From the NCBI RefSeq assembly GCF_000379825.1, contig NZ_KB903825.1, positions 356,584 through 420,583 of the forward strand: a DNA stretch of 64,000 nt, read 5' to 3'. Source of the DNA: Longispora albida DSM 44784. Lineage in GTDB: Bacteria > Actinomycetota > Actinomycetes > Mycobacteriales > Micromonosporaceae. Within the stretch, counting starts at the first letter, position 1, and every line of letters begins with the position of its first letter. The translations under genes were made by a program, and so were the position numbers. The notes under the pieces are model-generated. The model saw only the letters and a program-made list of their open reading frames with translations. It searched no databases and had not been told where the DNA came from. Of the stretch, positions 34,040 through 43,202 are shown in pieces.

Positions 34040-35353
34040 TCAGCAACGCCGGAGGAAACGGTCAAGGACCTGCGTGCCGAACCGGAGCCCGTCGAGCGGT
34101 ACCCGCTCGTCGATCCCGTGGAACAGCGCCGCGAAGTCCAGGTCGGCGGGCAGCTTCAGCGGGGCGAAGCCGAAACAGCGGATCCCGAGCCTGCTGAACG
34201 CCTTCGCGTCGGTACCCCCCGACAGCATGTACGGTACCGGCCGCGCGCCCGGGTCCACCGCGCGCAGTGCGCCGGCCATCGCGTCGACGAGCTCGCCATC
34301 GAAGCTGGTCTCCAGGCCCGGCTGCCGGTGGATGTAGTCGATGTCGATGTCCGGCCCGACGATCGCGCGCAGCTGCTCCTCCAGTTCCTCCGAAAGACCT
34401 GGGAGGCTGCGGCAGTCGATCGTCGCACTGGCCCTGCTGGGAATGACATTGTCCTTGTACCCGGCATCGAGCCGCGTCGGGTTCGCCGTGTGCCGCAGCG
34501 TCGCGCCGACGAGCCGGGCGATCGGGCCGAGCTTGGCGACCGCCGCCTCCGGGTCCTCCGGGTCGAACTCGATGCCGAGCACCTCGGATGACCGCTCCAG
34601 GAACTCCTTCACGGTCGGCGTCATCGTCACGGGGAAGCGGTGCGCCCCGATCCGCGCGACGGCCTCACACAGCGCCGTGACGGCGTTGTCGTCGTGGATC
34701 ATCGAGCCGTGGCCTGGGCGGCCCTTCGCGGTCAGGCGCAGCCAGTCGAGGCCCTTCTGGGCTGTCTCGATCAGGTACAGCCGGAGGTCGTTGCCAGCGT
34801 CCACAGAGAACCCGCCGACCTCACCGATCGCCTCGGTGCAGCCGTCGAGCAGGTCGCGGTGGTTGTCGACGAGGTGGTGCGCGCCGTACGTCGAGCCGGC
34901 CTCCTCGTCGGCCACGAAGGCCAGCACGAGATCGCGGGGCGGGACGACGCCCTCACGCTTCCACTGGCGGACCGTCGCCAGCACCATCGCGTCGAAGTCC
35001 TTCATGTCGACGGCGCCGCGGCCCCACAGGTACCCGTCCTTGATCTCACCGCCGAAGGGGTGCGTCGACCACTCGGTCGGGTCGGCGGGCACCACGTCGA
35101 GGTGACCGTGGATCAGCAGGGCGCCGCGCGAGGAATCCGAGCCCTCGTACCGCGCGACCACGCTGGCCCGGCCCGGCTCGCTCTCTGTGATCACCGGGTC
35201 GAGGCCCACCTCGGCGAGCAGCGCGGCCACATGCTCGGCGGCGGCACGCTCCCCTGCGCTGGTCGCGTTGTCACCGGTGTTCGTCGTGTCGATCCTGATG
35301 AGGTCGCGGCAGATGTCGACGACCTCGTCCGCGGCCAGGGGGTGGGAAGTCAT
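34040..35353 (-). CDS. M20/M25/M40 family metallopeptidase
   Basis: This 437-residue enzyme has zinc and catalytic motifs LLIHGHLDVVP (His about 82), WGRGAVDMKDFDAM (bridging Asp), FVADEEAGS (Glu pair about 150) and a C-terminal FHGIDERVP. The dimerisation domain lies between. The family includes dipeptidases, carboxypeptidases and deacylases; the sequence is closest in pattern to the uncharacterised actinobacterial M20 dipeptidase-like group. It lies between the SGNH lipoprotein gene and an acidic hypothetical in a three-gene run. Confidence 0.92.
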   Translation of the reverse strand: MTSHPLAADEVVDICRDLIRIDTTNTGDNATSAGERAAAEHVAALLAEVGLDPVITESEPGRASVVARYEGSDSSRGALLIHGHLDVVPADPTEWSTHPFGGEIKDGYLWGRGAVDMKDFDAMVLATVRQWKREGVVPPRDLVLAFVADEEAGSTYGAHHLVDNHRDLLDGCTEAIGEVGGFSVDAGNDLRLYLIETAQKGLDWLRLTAKGRPGHGSMIHDDNAVTALCEAVARIGAHRFPVTMTPTVKEFLERSSEVLGIEFDPEDPEAAVAKLGPIARLVGATLRHTANPTRLDAGYKDNVIPSRASATIDCRSLPGLSEELEEQLRAIVGPDIDIDYIHRQPGLETSFDGELVDAMAGALRAVDPGARPVPYMLSGGTDAKAFSRLGIRCFGFAPLKLPADLDFAALFHGIDERVPLDGLRFGTQVLDRFLRRC

Positions 35354-35380
35354 GCGCCCTTTCTACCACTCATTCCGGGT

Positions 35381-36232
35381 CTACCACTGGTACCCGGAAG
35401 CGTTCGTGACCCTGGCCAGCTCGGCCTGCCCGGCAGCGCTCGGATGGAAGAAGTCGATCGCGCTGACATGCTCCGGCTTGAACGCGAACCGGAACACCGC
35501 CCCGCCGTCCGTCTTACACGCGCTCCCGTACGCCTTGCACGCGCCGGCGATCTCCGCGTTGTAGGCGATCACCCGGTCCCGGACGGTCTTCCGGCGGGCC
35601 TGGTCTGCTGGCGCGTCGGAGGCCGGGTTCGCCAGCATCGCCTGGCACAGCCCCAGATCCCACCGGCTGACAGCCGTACTGTCCGCGCGCCCGATCTGCC
35701 AGAGCTGCTGGAGGTCGGGGATGCTGACCATGAGTACCTTCGCGCCCGGCGCGCCCTGCTTCAGCCTCGTCAGCGCGGTGTCCAGCCGCCGGCGGAAGTC
35801 AGCTGCCGAGGTCATCTGGCCGGTCGTGTTCCGGCAGGCGTCGTTGGCCCCGATCAGCACCGTCACATACGCCGGCTTGAGCGGCACGGCGTTGGCCACC
35901 TGGTCAGCCAGGTCCGAGACCCGGGCACCCGACTCGGCGAGATTCGTCCCCGCCTGCCCGACCAGCTGCGCGTGACTGCCGCCGAACGTACCCGTCGACC
36001 ACGAGGCCTCCGGGCAGTCACCGAACCGGACCAGGCACGCGTTCATCCCCCGCGTGATCGAGTCGCCCAGCGCGACGACTCCGCCGGGCAGCTTCGGCGG
36101 GCGGGAACTCGGCGCGGCCGTCGGGCCAGGGCTGGCCACACCGGTCGCGGCAGGGGTGTCCACCCCCTCCGCAGAGGTACCGCAAGCAGCCAGAACAAGG
36201 GTGGTGAGCAGGGCGAGGAGGGGCCGGCGCAT
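35381..36232 (-). CDS. SGNH/GDSL-hydrolase lipoprotein
   Basis: This 283-residue protein has lipobox LVLAACG at about residue 17, a Pro/Ser linker to residue 48, and an SGNH fold: block I VALGDSITRG (Ser), block III VLIGANDAC (Asn) and the final DFFHPSAAGQ (Asp/His). It would be an esterase or deacylase anchored outside the membrane. It is first of a three-gene run with the M20 peptidase gene 27 bp downstream. Confidence 0.88.
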   Translation of the reverse strand: MRRPLLALLTTLVLAACGTSAEGVDTPAATGVASPGPTAAPSSRPPKLPGGVVALGDSITRGMNACLVRFGDCPEASWSTGTFGGSHAQLVGQAGTNLAESGARVSDLADQVANAVPLKPAYVTVLIGANDACRNTTGQMTSAADFRRRLDTALTRLKQGAPGAKVLMVSIPDLQQLWQIGRADSTAVSRWDLGLCQAMLANPASDAPADQARRKTVRDRVIAYNAEIAGACKAYGSACKTDGGAVFRFAFKPEHVSAIDFFHPSAAGQAELARVTNASGYQW

Positions 36233-36344
36233 GCGACGACGGTAGCCGATTACGCCTCCGCGAAGGTTCCGTGTACAGTTACTCCCCGTGCGGCGGTCAC
36301 GGCGAGGGAAACCTCCCGGGATGGCCGGATAACTACATATGCAA

Positions 36345-36429
36345 GTCCGAGTGGCGGAATGGCAGACGCGCTAGCTTGAGGTGCTAGTGTCCTTTATCGG
36401 ACGTGGGGGTTCAAGTCCCCCCTCGGACA
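36345..36429 (+). tRNA. tRNA-Leu (GAG), integration site
   Basis: This 85-nt tRNA has a long variable arm. It begins GTCCGAGTGGCGGAATGG, has the anticodon loop TTGAGGT (GAG) between CTAGC/GCTAG, T-loop GTTCAAG and acceptor end CTCGGAC with discriminator A. CCA is not encoded. Its 3' end (36409-36430) is duplicated at 50378-50399, and a serine recombinase gene lies right beside it, marking it as an attachment site. Confidence 0.95.
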
Positions 36430-36430
36430 C
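36409..36430 (+). repeat. Left att repeat (tRNA-Leu 3' end)
   Basis: These 22 bp (GTTCAAGTCCCCC then CTCGGACAC) match the copy at 50378-50399 with one mismatch. Similarity continues past the repeat (CCCC...GATCTTGGG...TACAG...CGGCAGGG) into the 3' ends of two recombinase genes. Confidence 0.8.
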
Positions 36431-36456
36431 ACAAACACCCCAAGGCGATCTTGGGA

Positions 36457-37887
36457 CTACAGGCCGGGCAGGGCTACCTGTCCGGCCGTGCTGTATCCAG
36501 GCGAGCCTTGCGGGACGGTGATTGTCACGGTTTCCCGGTCCACGGTGATCATCACATCGCGGCGGCGCAGCTCTGCGGCTACCTCAGATGCCGTGGCCGT
36601 AGCCATGCCAGGCACCTCGTCCCGGACGATGTTGATAATCATGTCCTCCCTGGCGTACAGGTTCCGGATGCGATCTGTATCCCGATCCCGCCGCTTGGCG
36701 CTGGAGTGCCCATGGCGGCAGCGATAGGCGGGCCGGCTCCTGCCCCAATGCGCTGCCATCCGCCGGCCGCATAGCCCGCACACGACCAGGCCGGTGAGCA
36801 GATACGTCCGGGGTTTCTTCCCGCCATGCTCCGGCTTCACTCGCGTTTCCTGTGCCGCGACGAAGTCTTCCTGCGACACCAGTGCCGGGTGCGCCTGCTT
36901 GCGCGACATCACCCAGTCCGCGGCCGGGTTCCAGTGACGCTTGGCTTCAGTCTCACCCGACCCATCGTCGCCTGTCTCATGGTCGCCGCCTTGCCTGTTC
37001 CAGACTTCCCAGCCGGTGTAGCGCGGGTTCTCCAGGATCGACGCCACCGTGCGCAGGATCCACCCGCCCCCGGTGCGATGACGGTTACGGTCAGGGTCCG
37101 CCCCCGCCGGGCACGGCACGCCAGCACTATTCAGCTCTCTGGAGATCCTCGACAGCGTCCAGCCGTCCAGGCGCCGCTGGAACATCCACGTCACCCACGG
37201 CCCGGTCACGGGATCAGGCTCCAGACGCCGCAGCCTCCTCCCCCACGCGGCGTGCACACTGTTCGGATGCGGGCCAGCATCTACCAGCCGGTACCCGAAC
37301 GGCGGCCGTCCTCCCTGGAACCGCCCCTGCAGATGTACCTGCTCGCGCATCGCCGCCGTTGTCCGGAACCTCGCCCGTTCTACCTCACGGCGTGCCTTGC
37401 TTCCCAGCCATAACACCAGCGCCACGTGCGCCGGATCGTCCAAATCGACAGGACCAAGCGTCTCGGGAAGCCATATCTGAACACCACTCCGCGCCAGCAG
37501 CGGCCCGAGCTGGACGAGCTGACGGCCGCAGAAAGCCCTGTCAGCCTCCCCTACCACGATCGCGTCGAACCCCCGGTCATCGCGTTCCAGATCCCTCAGC
37601 AACCGGCCAGCCTCCGGCCGCGACCACAACGCGACCCGGCGCGAGCATCCGACATCGAAATACCGCGCGACTATCACGCCCTGATTCCCGATCAGTTCCT
37701 GTGCACTGTGGAGCTGCCACGCCAGAGACGACTCCGGATCCTGGTACCCATGCGTGGACACCCGGCCAAGAAACGCAAACCGTATTCGCTGCTCAACGCC
37801 CTGCGCCGGTGAGCAGTGCCCCGAGCGCCGGGTGGCCATCCAGTTCCCCAGCGTGCTCCCGACAGCGGTGCTGCCGCTCGTCGTCAT
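36457..37887 (-). CDS. Large serine recombinase (integrase)
   Basis: This protein has about 476 residues from ATG 37887 (ATG 37839 is an alternative; the frame stays open to 37905). The N-terminal resolvase-type domain has the catalytic serine in LGRVSTHGYQDPESS (about residue 44) and IVVGEADRAFCGRQL. Then come a recombinase domain (PPFGYRLVDAG ... ILENPRYTGWEVWNR) and a zinc ribbon CGLCGRRM ... CRHGHSSAK with a C-terminal tail. It catalyses site-specific integration and excision; its 3' end lies 27 bp from the tRNA-Leu att site. The tail QVALPGL resembles that of the decayed recombinase at 50426. Confidence 0.88.
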   Translation of the reverse strand: MTTSGSTAVGSTLGNWMATRRSGHCSPAQGVEQRIRFAFLGRVSTHGYQDPESSLAWQLHSAQELIGNQGVIVARYFDVGCSRRVALWSRPEAGRLLRDLERDDRGFDAIVVGEADRAFCGRQLVQLGPLLARSGVQIWLPETLGPVDLDDPAHVALVLWLGSKARREVERARFRTTAAMREQVHLQGRFQGGRPPFGYRLVDAGPHPNSVHAAWGRRLRRLEPDPVTGPWVTWMFQRRLDGWTLSRISRELNSAGVPCPAGADPDRNRHRTGGGWILRTVASILENPRYTGWEVWNRQGGDHETGDDGSGETEAKRHWNPAADWVMSRKQAHPALVSQEDFVAAQETRVKPEHGGKKPRTYLLTGLVVCGLCGRRMAAHWGRSRPAYRCRHGHSSAKRRDRDTDRIRNLYAREDMIINIVRDEVPGMATATASEVAAELRRRDVMITVDRETVTITVPQGSPGYSTAGQVALPGL

Positions 37888-38306
37888 GGCAGCCACCCAG
37901 ACCACCCCCTACCGCAGACAGGCCCTGAGTACAGAAGAGGGGAAACTGCGCGCCCTTTCCAGCAGCTGTTCCGTTCACCCGATCATCGGCACCCAGCGGG
38001 GCAGATAGCGGGCGCCTGGCCTGGCAACACAGCTAACGGTGGGCGAGCAAGAGCACTTCCCCTTCAGCTCGCGTCCGCTCGCTCGTGCGGATGGGCCGGA
38101 CGCATGATCAGCGCAACTGAAGCGCCCCGGGTCCTTCTGCTTTTTCAGGGGGAGGGTTCTCCGGCCCGATGCCGGTCTGGGCACTGTTAGCGGTCACGGA
38201 GATTTCCGGCTGGGCGGAGAGTGATCTCCGGTTCGGCGGACAGTTGAGCCCCGGGGGCTGCCACGTCGTGACACAGGATGATCTGCTGTGGGGATCGCTG
38301 GTCGTC
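37888..38306. other. Intergenic region in the mobile element
   Basis: About 420 bp upstream of the recombinase. A minus-strand frame (37975-38184) starting MPRPASGRRTLPLKKQKDPG has weak coding character; an excisionase is expected in such a place but none is convincing. I see no repeat. Confidence 0.3.
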
Positions 38307-38918
38307 CTACGGCGCGGCAGGAAAGTAGCGCACCTTGCCGTGCCGGGGGACCAGGTAGCCCATGCCCTGACAAGGTGCTGGATCGCCGGTGAGATCTGCG
38401 GCGTACGTGTCCCCGGAGACCTCCCAGCCGATCAACCCGAGCTGGTAGCCGACCGCGGTGTACACGCCGGCGCCCACTTCGGCGAGCCAATCATCGATCG
38501 GGCGGCGCCAGGCAAACGAACCTGCGGCAGTGTCGGACGGATCGCCCGGGAGGTAGGTGTTCACGCGCGGGTCGGCGTGGCCGAGGGCTCCCAGTGGCAG
38601 GTAGAAGTCCAGCCAGTCAGGGCCGTCGTCCTCGCGTATCGCCACCACGCCGCATACCGTCTTGGCTCCGTTGGGCAGCTGGACAATGCCGTGTAGATGG
38701 CCGTGCTCGTTCAACGAGGCCAGCGTGCAGGCGACCGGATGTTGCGCATCAGGCTCGGCACTCCGGTCGGCGAAGCATCCCTCGACGCCGGCCACAGCCC
38801 ACGCGGATCTGAGGGCTCGCTCCAGTCGCTCGTCGCTGCGGTCGCCCAGCTCGAGTGCCAGCTCGTAGAAGCCGCCGGCCCAGTTATCGGTAATGGTGAA
38901 CTTCGAGGAATCGGCCAC
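38307..38918 (-). CDS. Hypothetical protein of the mobile element
   Basis: This 203-residue protein starts VADSSKFTITDNWAGGFYEL at GTG 38918; the frame runs on to 39191 without coding character. It is a mixed alpha/beta protein with LYLPLGALGH-like FYLPLGALGHADPRVNTYLP and GIVQLPNGAKTVCGVVAIRE. It has no signal peptide or known motif. It lies between the recombinase and a frameshifted gene on the opposite strand, probably element cargo. Confidence 0.6.
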   Translation of the reverse strand: MADSSKFTITDNWAGGFYELALELGDRSDERLERALRSAWAVAGVEGCFADRSAEPDAQHPVACTLASLNEHGHLHGIVQLPNGAKTVCGVVAIREDDGPDWLDFYLPLGALGHADPRVNTYLPGDPSDTAAGSFAWRRPIDDWLAEVGAGVYTAVGYQLGLIGWEVSGDTYAADLTGDPAPCQGMGYLVPRHGKVRYFPAAP

Positions 38919-39107
38919 CGGCCGATCATCCACTACTGCCGGCCCGCACCGCCCGGATTTCACCGCGCCAATGCTCTGCTCACAGTAGCCGTGACCAGCA
39001 GCCGACTTGGTGTCCGCGTACCCGGGGATTCTGCTGTGCCGCTGGCAGGCGTCGCCGGAGACGCCTGCCCCGCCGTCCCGCAGCCTGCCGCCGTCGCTGA
39101 GCCTGTC

Positions 39108-39754
39108 GCGTACACGCTGACGACCAAAGTCCCGGCCCTGCTTCCACGTCCGCGTGTTCTCGTCCTCCAGTTGCCCGGTGGCCCGGTACACGTGATCATC
39201 ACTGACCGGCTTCCGTCGTTCCCCGGCTCCCTGCGTCGTGTCTTCGCGTCCCGGGCCCCGGAGCGGCTCGTGGCGTTCCTCGGTTTTCGCACGTGGCCAG
39301 AGCTCGTCCCCAGGTACCCGTGGGCTGGTCTGTCGGCCAGGGACCCGTTCGAGCCGCTGGAGACGGTGGACCTGTTCAGCATAGGCTGGGTGCTCGACGC
39401 GTCCTGCGAGCTGAGCTCCCAGCCTGTGTGCCGCGACGTGTGCGGTGTGTGGGTGCCCGTACCGGACGTCTCCACCAGCGCCCTCCCGGCCGGCAGCCTG
39501 GACACGGCGATCCTGCTGTTCGGGGCGCTGTTCGCGAGCCGGGGCAGCAACTCGCAGCTCGCGACCCCGCAGCGGATCGCCAACTCGTCCGGCCCGTCGC
39601 AGGCGCCATCACTCAGGCGAGGTGGCTGCCCGCCGACGTGCTCCGGCATCACCTATGCGAGCAGCACCGGTACCGCTCCGCAAGCTGGTGGTGGCAGTTC
39701 CTCGACACCCTCGAACGCCGCTTTAAATTATGTTCGTGGCGGGTGTTCCTAGGA
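39108..39754 (+). pseudogene. Frameshifted gene of unknown function in the mobile element
   Basis: One plus-strand frame shows good codon use from about 39110 (TKVPALLPRPRVLVLQLPGG, VDLFSIGWVLDASCELSS, LDTAILLFGALFASRGSNSQ) up to about 39600. Coding character then jumps to another frame reading GAITQARWLPADVLRHHLCE and SWWWQFLDTLERRF up to a 40-bp palindrome. No clean start is seen. The single shift near 39600 suggests a decayed gene, or a base error. The family is not recognised. Confidence 0.5.
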
Positions 39755-39770
39755 ACACCCGCCACGAACA
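39731..39770. terminator. Perfect 40-bp palindrome, likely bidirectional terminator
   Basis: The left half 39731-39750 (TGTTCGTGGCGGGTGTTCCT) is exactly the reverse complement of 39751-39770. It lies between the end of the frameshifted plus-strand gene and the stop of the convergent DNRLRE/FG-GAP gene. Confidence 0.7.
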
Positions 39771-39779
39771 TGAGTATCT

Positions 39780-42700
39780 CTATCCGAAAACTAACCGGTT
39801 CCAGTCGAGCTTTCCGCTGCCGCTCCGCCAGCCGATGCTTGAAGCGCCGTTGAAGCTGGTACCGGTAGACGGGTGGGTCCAGATGCCAGTGTCGCTGTTG
39901 TCGTAGTTGTAGTAGGCGACGATGTCAGCCTTGCCGTCGCCGTTGTAGTCAGAAGCCGTGATCTTCATTCGGGCCGGGTCCGCGTACCAGGCGGGGTGGT
40001 CATGCCAGCTGACAGGAGATCTCCATGTGTTACGGACCGCGCCAGCCGTCGGCTTGTTGCTGATGAACGTCCAGATCTTCCAGGACTGGTCGGCATAACC
40101 AGTGAGATGAGCAAGGTCAGTGGTGCCGTTGCCGTCGAAGTCGCCAGTCACGACCTTGACGTTGTCCAGGTACCAGCCGGTCTTCTGTTCCCAGAACTTG
40201 TCCATGGCACTGAACCCACCGGCACCGTCGGAAATCCATTCCCACAGGGCGGCGTGGCCGCCACCGTAGTTGTAGAAGGCTGCGATGTCGGCCTTGCCGT
40301 CTCCGTTGAAGTCGCCCGCGATCGGGGTGGCCGCCTTCATGTCCCAGTATCCGGCGGTGGCCTGGGACCACACCTGCTTGGCCAGGCCGAGGCTGGTGCC
40401 GCCGGACAGCCACATCCAGGCGCTGGCGCTGGCGTTGCCGTAGTCGAAGAACATGGCGGCGTCGCTTTTGCCGTCCGCGTTGAAGTCCCCAGCGATGAAC
40501 TTCATCTGGCTGATCGGCGAGGAGGCCAGACCTGCATCGGTTTCGGGTAAAGACGTGTAGCCGTTGCTGTTGGACTGCAGGATGGAGACGTAGAGCTTGC
40601 CTGCGGCCTCACGGAATATCGCCACGTCAGATCGTCCATCGCCGGTGAAGTCCCCGGTGACGTGCCGGATCTTGCTGGCGTCGTATCCGGCATCCTTGCC
40701 GCTGGTCCAGGACTGGACAGGGTCGTACACGCCGTCCGGTTTGGAGATCCAGTCCAGCGTCGTCGCAGCACCATTGGCAGGGTCGGTGTAGCGGGCGGTG
40801 ATGTCGGCAACGCCGTTGCCGTTAACGTCTCCGGGCTTCTTCGAGAGTTCAGCCTCCGGTTCCGAGGCGGTGAAGTGATATTTCCTGCTACCAGCGTGGA
40901 TATTGCCTGCCTTGTCTCTCGCCCGGACGTAGAGATCCTGTGGACCGGGCGCGGTCATGTCCGGAGACCAGACGGTCACTGGCACGTCAGCCGTGCCGTC
41001 GCTGCGAGCCTTGACACTGGTGGCCGGCGGGTCGCTGAGGCCGTAGACGTATTCGGCGACGTCGGTGTCGCCGTCGGGCCTGAAAGTGAAGGTGGCGGTC
41101 TTGCGTGTCAGCCCGGGACCATAGTCGTCTTCGATGAAGTCCGGCGAGGTGACAATCGGGGCCTTGGGCGGAGTTCTGTCGACGACGAAATCGCACCAGC
41201 CGGACCATGGCCCAGTGGCGCCCGAGGCGTCAGTGGCCTTGACCCGCCACGAGATCCATTCGCCGTCCCTCAACGCTGTGGCTGGGATTGTGGTGGTTAC
41301 CGGGGTTCCTGATGGCTTGTAGGCGGTATCAACCTCGGCGATGAATCCGCCGTTGGTGTAGGACCAGCCGAAGGTCGCCTTGACGTTCTCACCCGTAACG
41401 CTCGCATCAGGGTCACTGATGGTAGCACCCAAGCTGATTCCCTGACTGCCGTTGAAGTGCGGGCGCTGGCTGGCGGGCAGGCCGCTGACGCACTGGAAAT
41501 TGCCCTCAGCCGACAGACCAGCGGGGATGTTCGGGCTGGTGTTGTAGTTGATGACAATGGCTGGGTTGTTGTCGAATTTCTTCCAGCCAAATGCGTCAGA
41601 TTCGTTGCTGGCTTTCAGGCCGACAGCGACCGTGTTCCAGCCGCCCGACGCGGCGGATTGGAACAGGCTGGTGAGGTTCCATTCGAGCGGGAGCGCAGGG
41701 CAGTCGCCGCTGTAGCCGCTGGCGGCCCAGAGGGTTCCCTGGTTGCTGTACCACGCGGGCTGTTTGGTCCAGGTCGTGCTGCCGTCGATGACCCCGGTGT
41801 GCCACAGCTCGACGGGCCGGGCGTTGCAGGACCAGGAGTAGGTTTCGCTGATCTTGAAGGTCGCCGACAGGATCTGCTTGCCGGCCACAGATCCGACGCC
41901 GAACTGGAAGAACGACCGGTTTGTCTGACCTGTATCCGATTCGTAGCCGACCCGGGCGATGTCGTTGGCATTGAGGTAGTTGGTGCCGGGGTATTGCTTC
42001 CACACCGACGTCCAGCTACCCCGGTTGAGGGTGATCCAGGGGTCGATGTGGACCGGGTAGACGGTGTCCGGCCCAGTGAGGAGTTTCTGATCCGGGACCA
42101 GAGACAGTTCACCCGGCTTGAGCTCGATGCCCAGCGGGGCGTGCCTGGCGCCCGCAGGTGCTGTTTCAGCGGGAGCCGCAGTTGCTGCACGGAGCTTGGT
42201 GGCGTTGCCGGAACCAGCTGCCGAGGAATCCCACATCTTCGGTGTCGGGCCGCGGAAGACCACGCTTCCGGCCGCGTCGGTGGCTGTGAGATTGCCCGCT
42301 GGGTCGGAGGCCAGCGTGAGGCCCTGGGTCCTGGTGGTGAACTTCACCTTGGCCAAGGCGGGATTGCTGGCGGCCTCGCGGGTCTTGACGACGAGAACCT
42401 CGGAGAAGCCCTCGGCATCGGCTCGGACGCGCAGGTCGACGCCGGGCATCACTTCGGGGTAAGTCGCGGTGTCCCCTGTCAGGGTCGGCTTGGGCAGTTT
42501 GCCCGGCCACCCCAGGGTGAACGAGGTACTGGTGCGGCTGGCTGTCGCAAGTGGCTGCTCTCCACCGCCGGAGAAGCTCAGGTCAACGGTGGTGGCCTTC
42601 GGCGCGACAGTACCGTCCGGACGGGTGGCCAAGGTCGTGTCAACGGGTACCCAGCCGTCGCCTCTGGCCACCCTGATGGGGCGGACATGCTGCTCCTCCG

Positions 42701-42941
42701 ACAGGGTGCCATCGGGATTAGCCCAGCGCGTGGTGGTCTCGGAGCGCTTGCTGGTGACTTCCACCCGAGTCTTCAGGGTGCGGGCGGCGGCGACGGCGCT
42801 CACCTCGCTGGGCTGTTCCGCAGCCGGAGGGGCTGCCATGGCTGGTGGAGCTGAGAGCAGCGGCACTGGCACAGCAGCGGCAACCGCGAAGACGAGTAAG
42901 TGTGGCGCGCGGTTCCGCCAACGCCGGTTACTTCGAGTCAC
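39780..42941 (-). CDS. Secreted DNRLRE-domain / FG-GAP (VCBS-like) repeat protein
   Basis: This 1,053-residue protein uses GTG 42941, chosen because AAAGG lies 7 bp upstream; the frame extends to 43025. A signal peptide (HLLVFAVAAAVPVPLLSAPP, AMAAPPA) is followed by a beta-rich region, a DNRLRE-type domain (around residues 310-480, NARPVELWHTG, SLFQSAASGGW) and a fibronectin-like part. From about 700 there are six calcium-binding FG-GAP loops: DVNGNGVAD, DFTGDGRSD, DFNADGKSD, DFNGDGKAD, DFDGNGTTD and DYNGDGKAD. It is divergent from the RHS toxin, so it is probably a surface partner of it. Confidence 0.85.
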   Translation of the reverse strand: MTRSNRRWRNRAPHLLVFAVAAAVPVPLLSAPPAMAAPPAAEQPSEVSAVAAARTLKTRVEVTSKRSETTTRWANPDGTLSEEQHVRPIRVARGDGWVPVDTTLATRPDGTVAPKATTVDLSFSGGGEQPLATASRTSTSFTLGWPGKLPKPTLTGDTATYPEVMPGVDLRVRADAEGFSEVLVVKTREAASNPALAKVKFTTRTQGLTLASDPAGNLTATDAAGSVVFRGPTPKMWDSSAAGSGNATKLRAATAAPAETAPAGARHAPLGIELKPGELSLVPDQKLLTGPDTVYPVHIDPWITLNRGSWTSVWKQYPGTNYLNANDIARVGYESDTGQTNRSFFQFGVGSVAGKQILSATFKISETYSWSCNARPVELWHTGVIDGSTTWTKQPAWYSNQGTLWAASGYSGDCPALPLEWNLTSLFQSAASGGWNTVAVGLKASNESDAFGWKKFDNNPAIVINYNTSPNIPAGLSAEGNFQCVSGLPASQRPHFNGSQGISLGATISDPDASVTGENVKATFGWSYTNGGFIAEVDTAYKPSGTPVTTTIPATALRDGEWISWRVKATDASGATGPWSGWCDFVVDRTPPKAPIVTSPDFIEDDYGPGLTRKTATFTFRPDGDTDVAEYVYGLSDPPATSVKARSDGTADVPVTVWSPDMTAPGPQDLYVRARDKAGNIHAGSRKYHFTASEPEAELSKKPGDVNGNGVADITARYTDPANGAATTLDWISKPDGVYDPVQSWTSGKDAGYDASKIRHVTGDFTGDGRSDVAIFREAAGKLYVSILQSNSNGYTSLPETDAGLASSPISQMKFIAGDFNADGKSDAAMFFDYGNASASAWMWLSGGTSLGLAKQVWSQATAGYWDMKAATPIAGDFNGDGKADIAAFYNYGGGHAALWEWISDGAGGFSAMDKFWEQKTGWYLDNVKVVTGDFDGNGTTDLAHLTGYADQSWKIWTFISNKPTAGAVRNTWRSPVSWHDHPAWYADPARMKITASDYNGDGKADIVAYYNYDNSDTGIWTHPSTGTSFNGASSIGWRSGSGKLDWNRLVFG

Positions 42942-43202
42942 GACCGAACCTTTCCCCGTGTGGTTCTGCCCAGCGGTCCCCAGGGCAGCGGCCGTGACTC
43001 TACGTGCACTTTCACTGGCGTCCAAACCCGAAGCAGTGATACATAGCGGGTAAATGGCCGAGGGGTGATGTTAAGGAACTGTGAATATCACGGCTCGGTC
43101 ACGTTTGATTCGAAGGCTGGTGTGCGGTTTGACACCGCTTCCGAAAGCGCAGTTAGGGTGCCCGTCGACACGCAGCGTATTCATAACCTCGGGGGAGGAA
43201 CC
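42942..43202. promoter_or_regulatory. Divergent promoter region of the DNRLRE and RHS genes
   Basis: This 261-bp gap holds a plus-strand promoter with TTGACA (43129-43134), an 18-base spacer and TTAGGG (43153-43158), about 45 bp before the RHS start. GGGGGAGG lies 5-10 bp before the GTG at 43203. A minus-strand candidate -10 is TATGTA near 43040. Confidence 0.5.
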
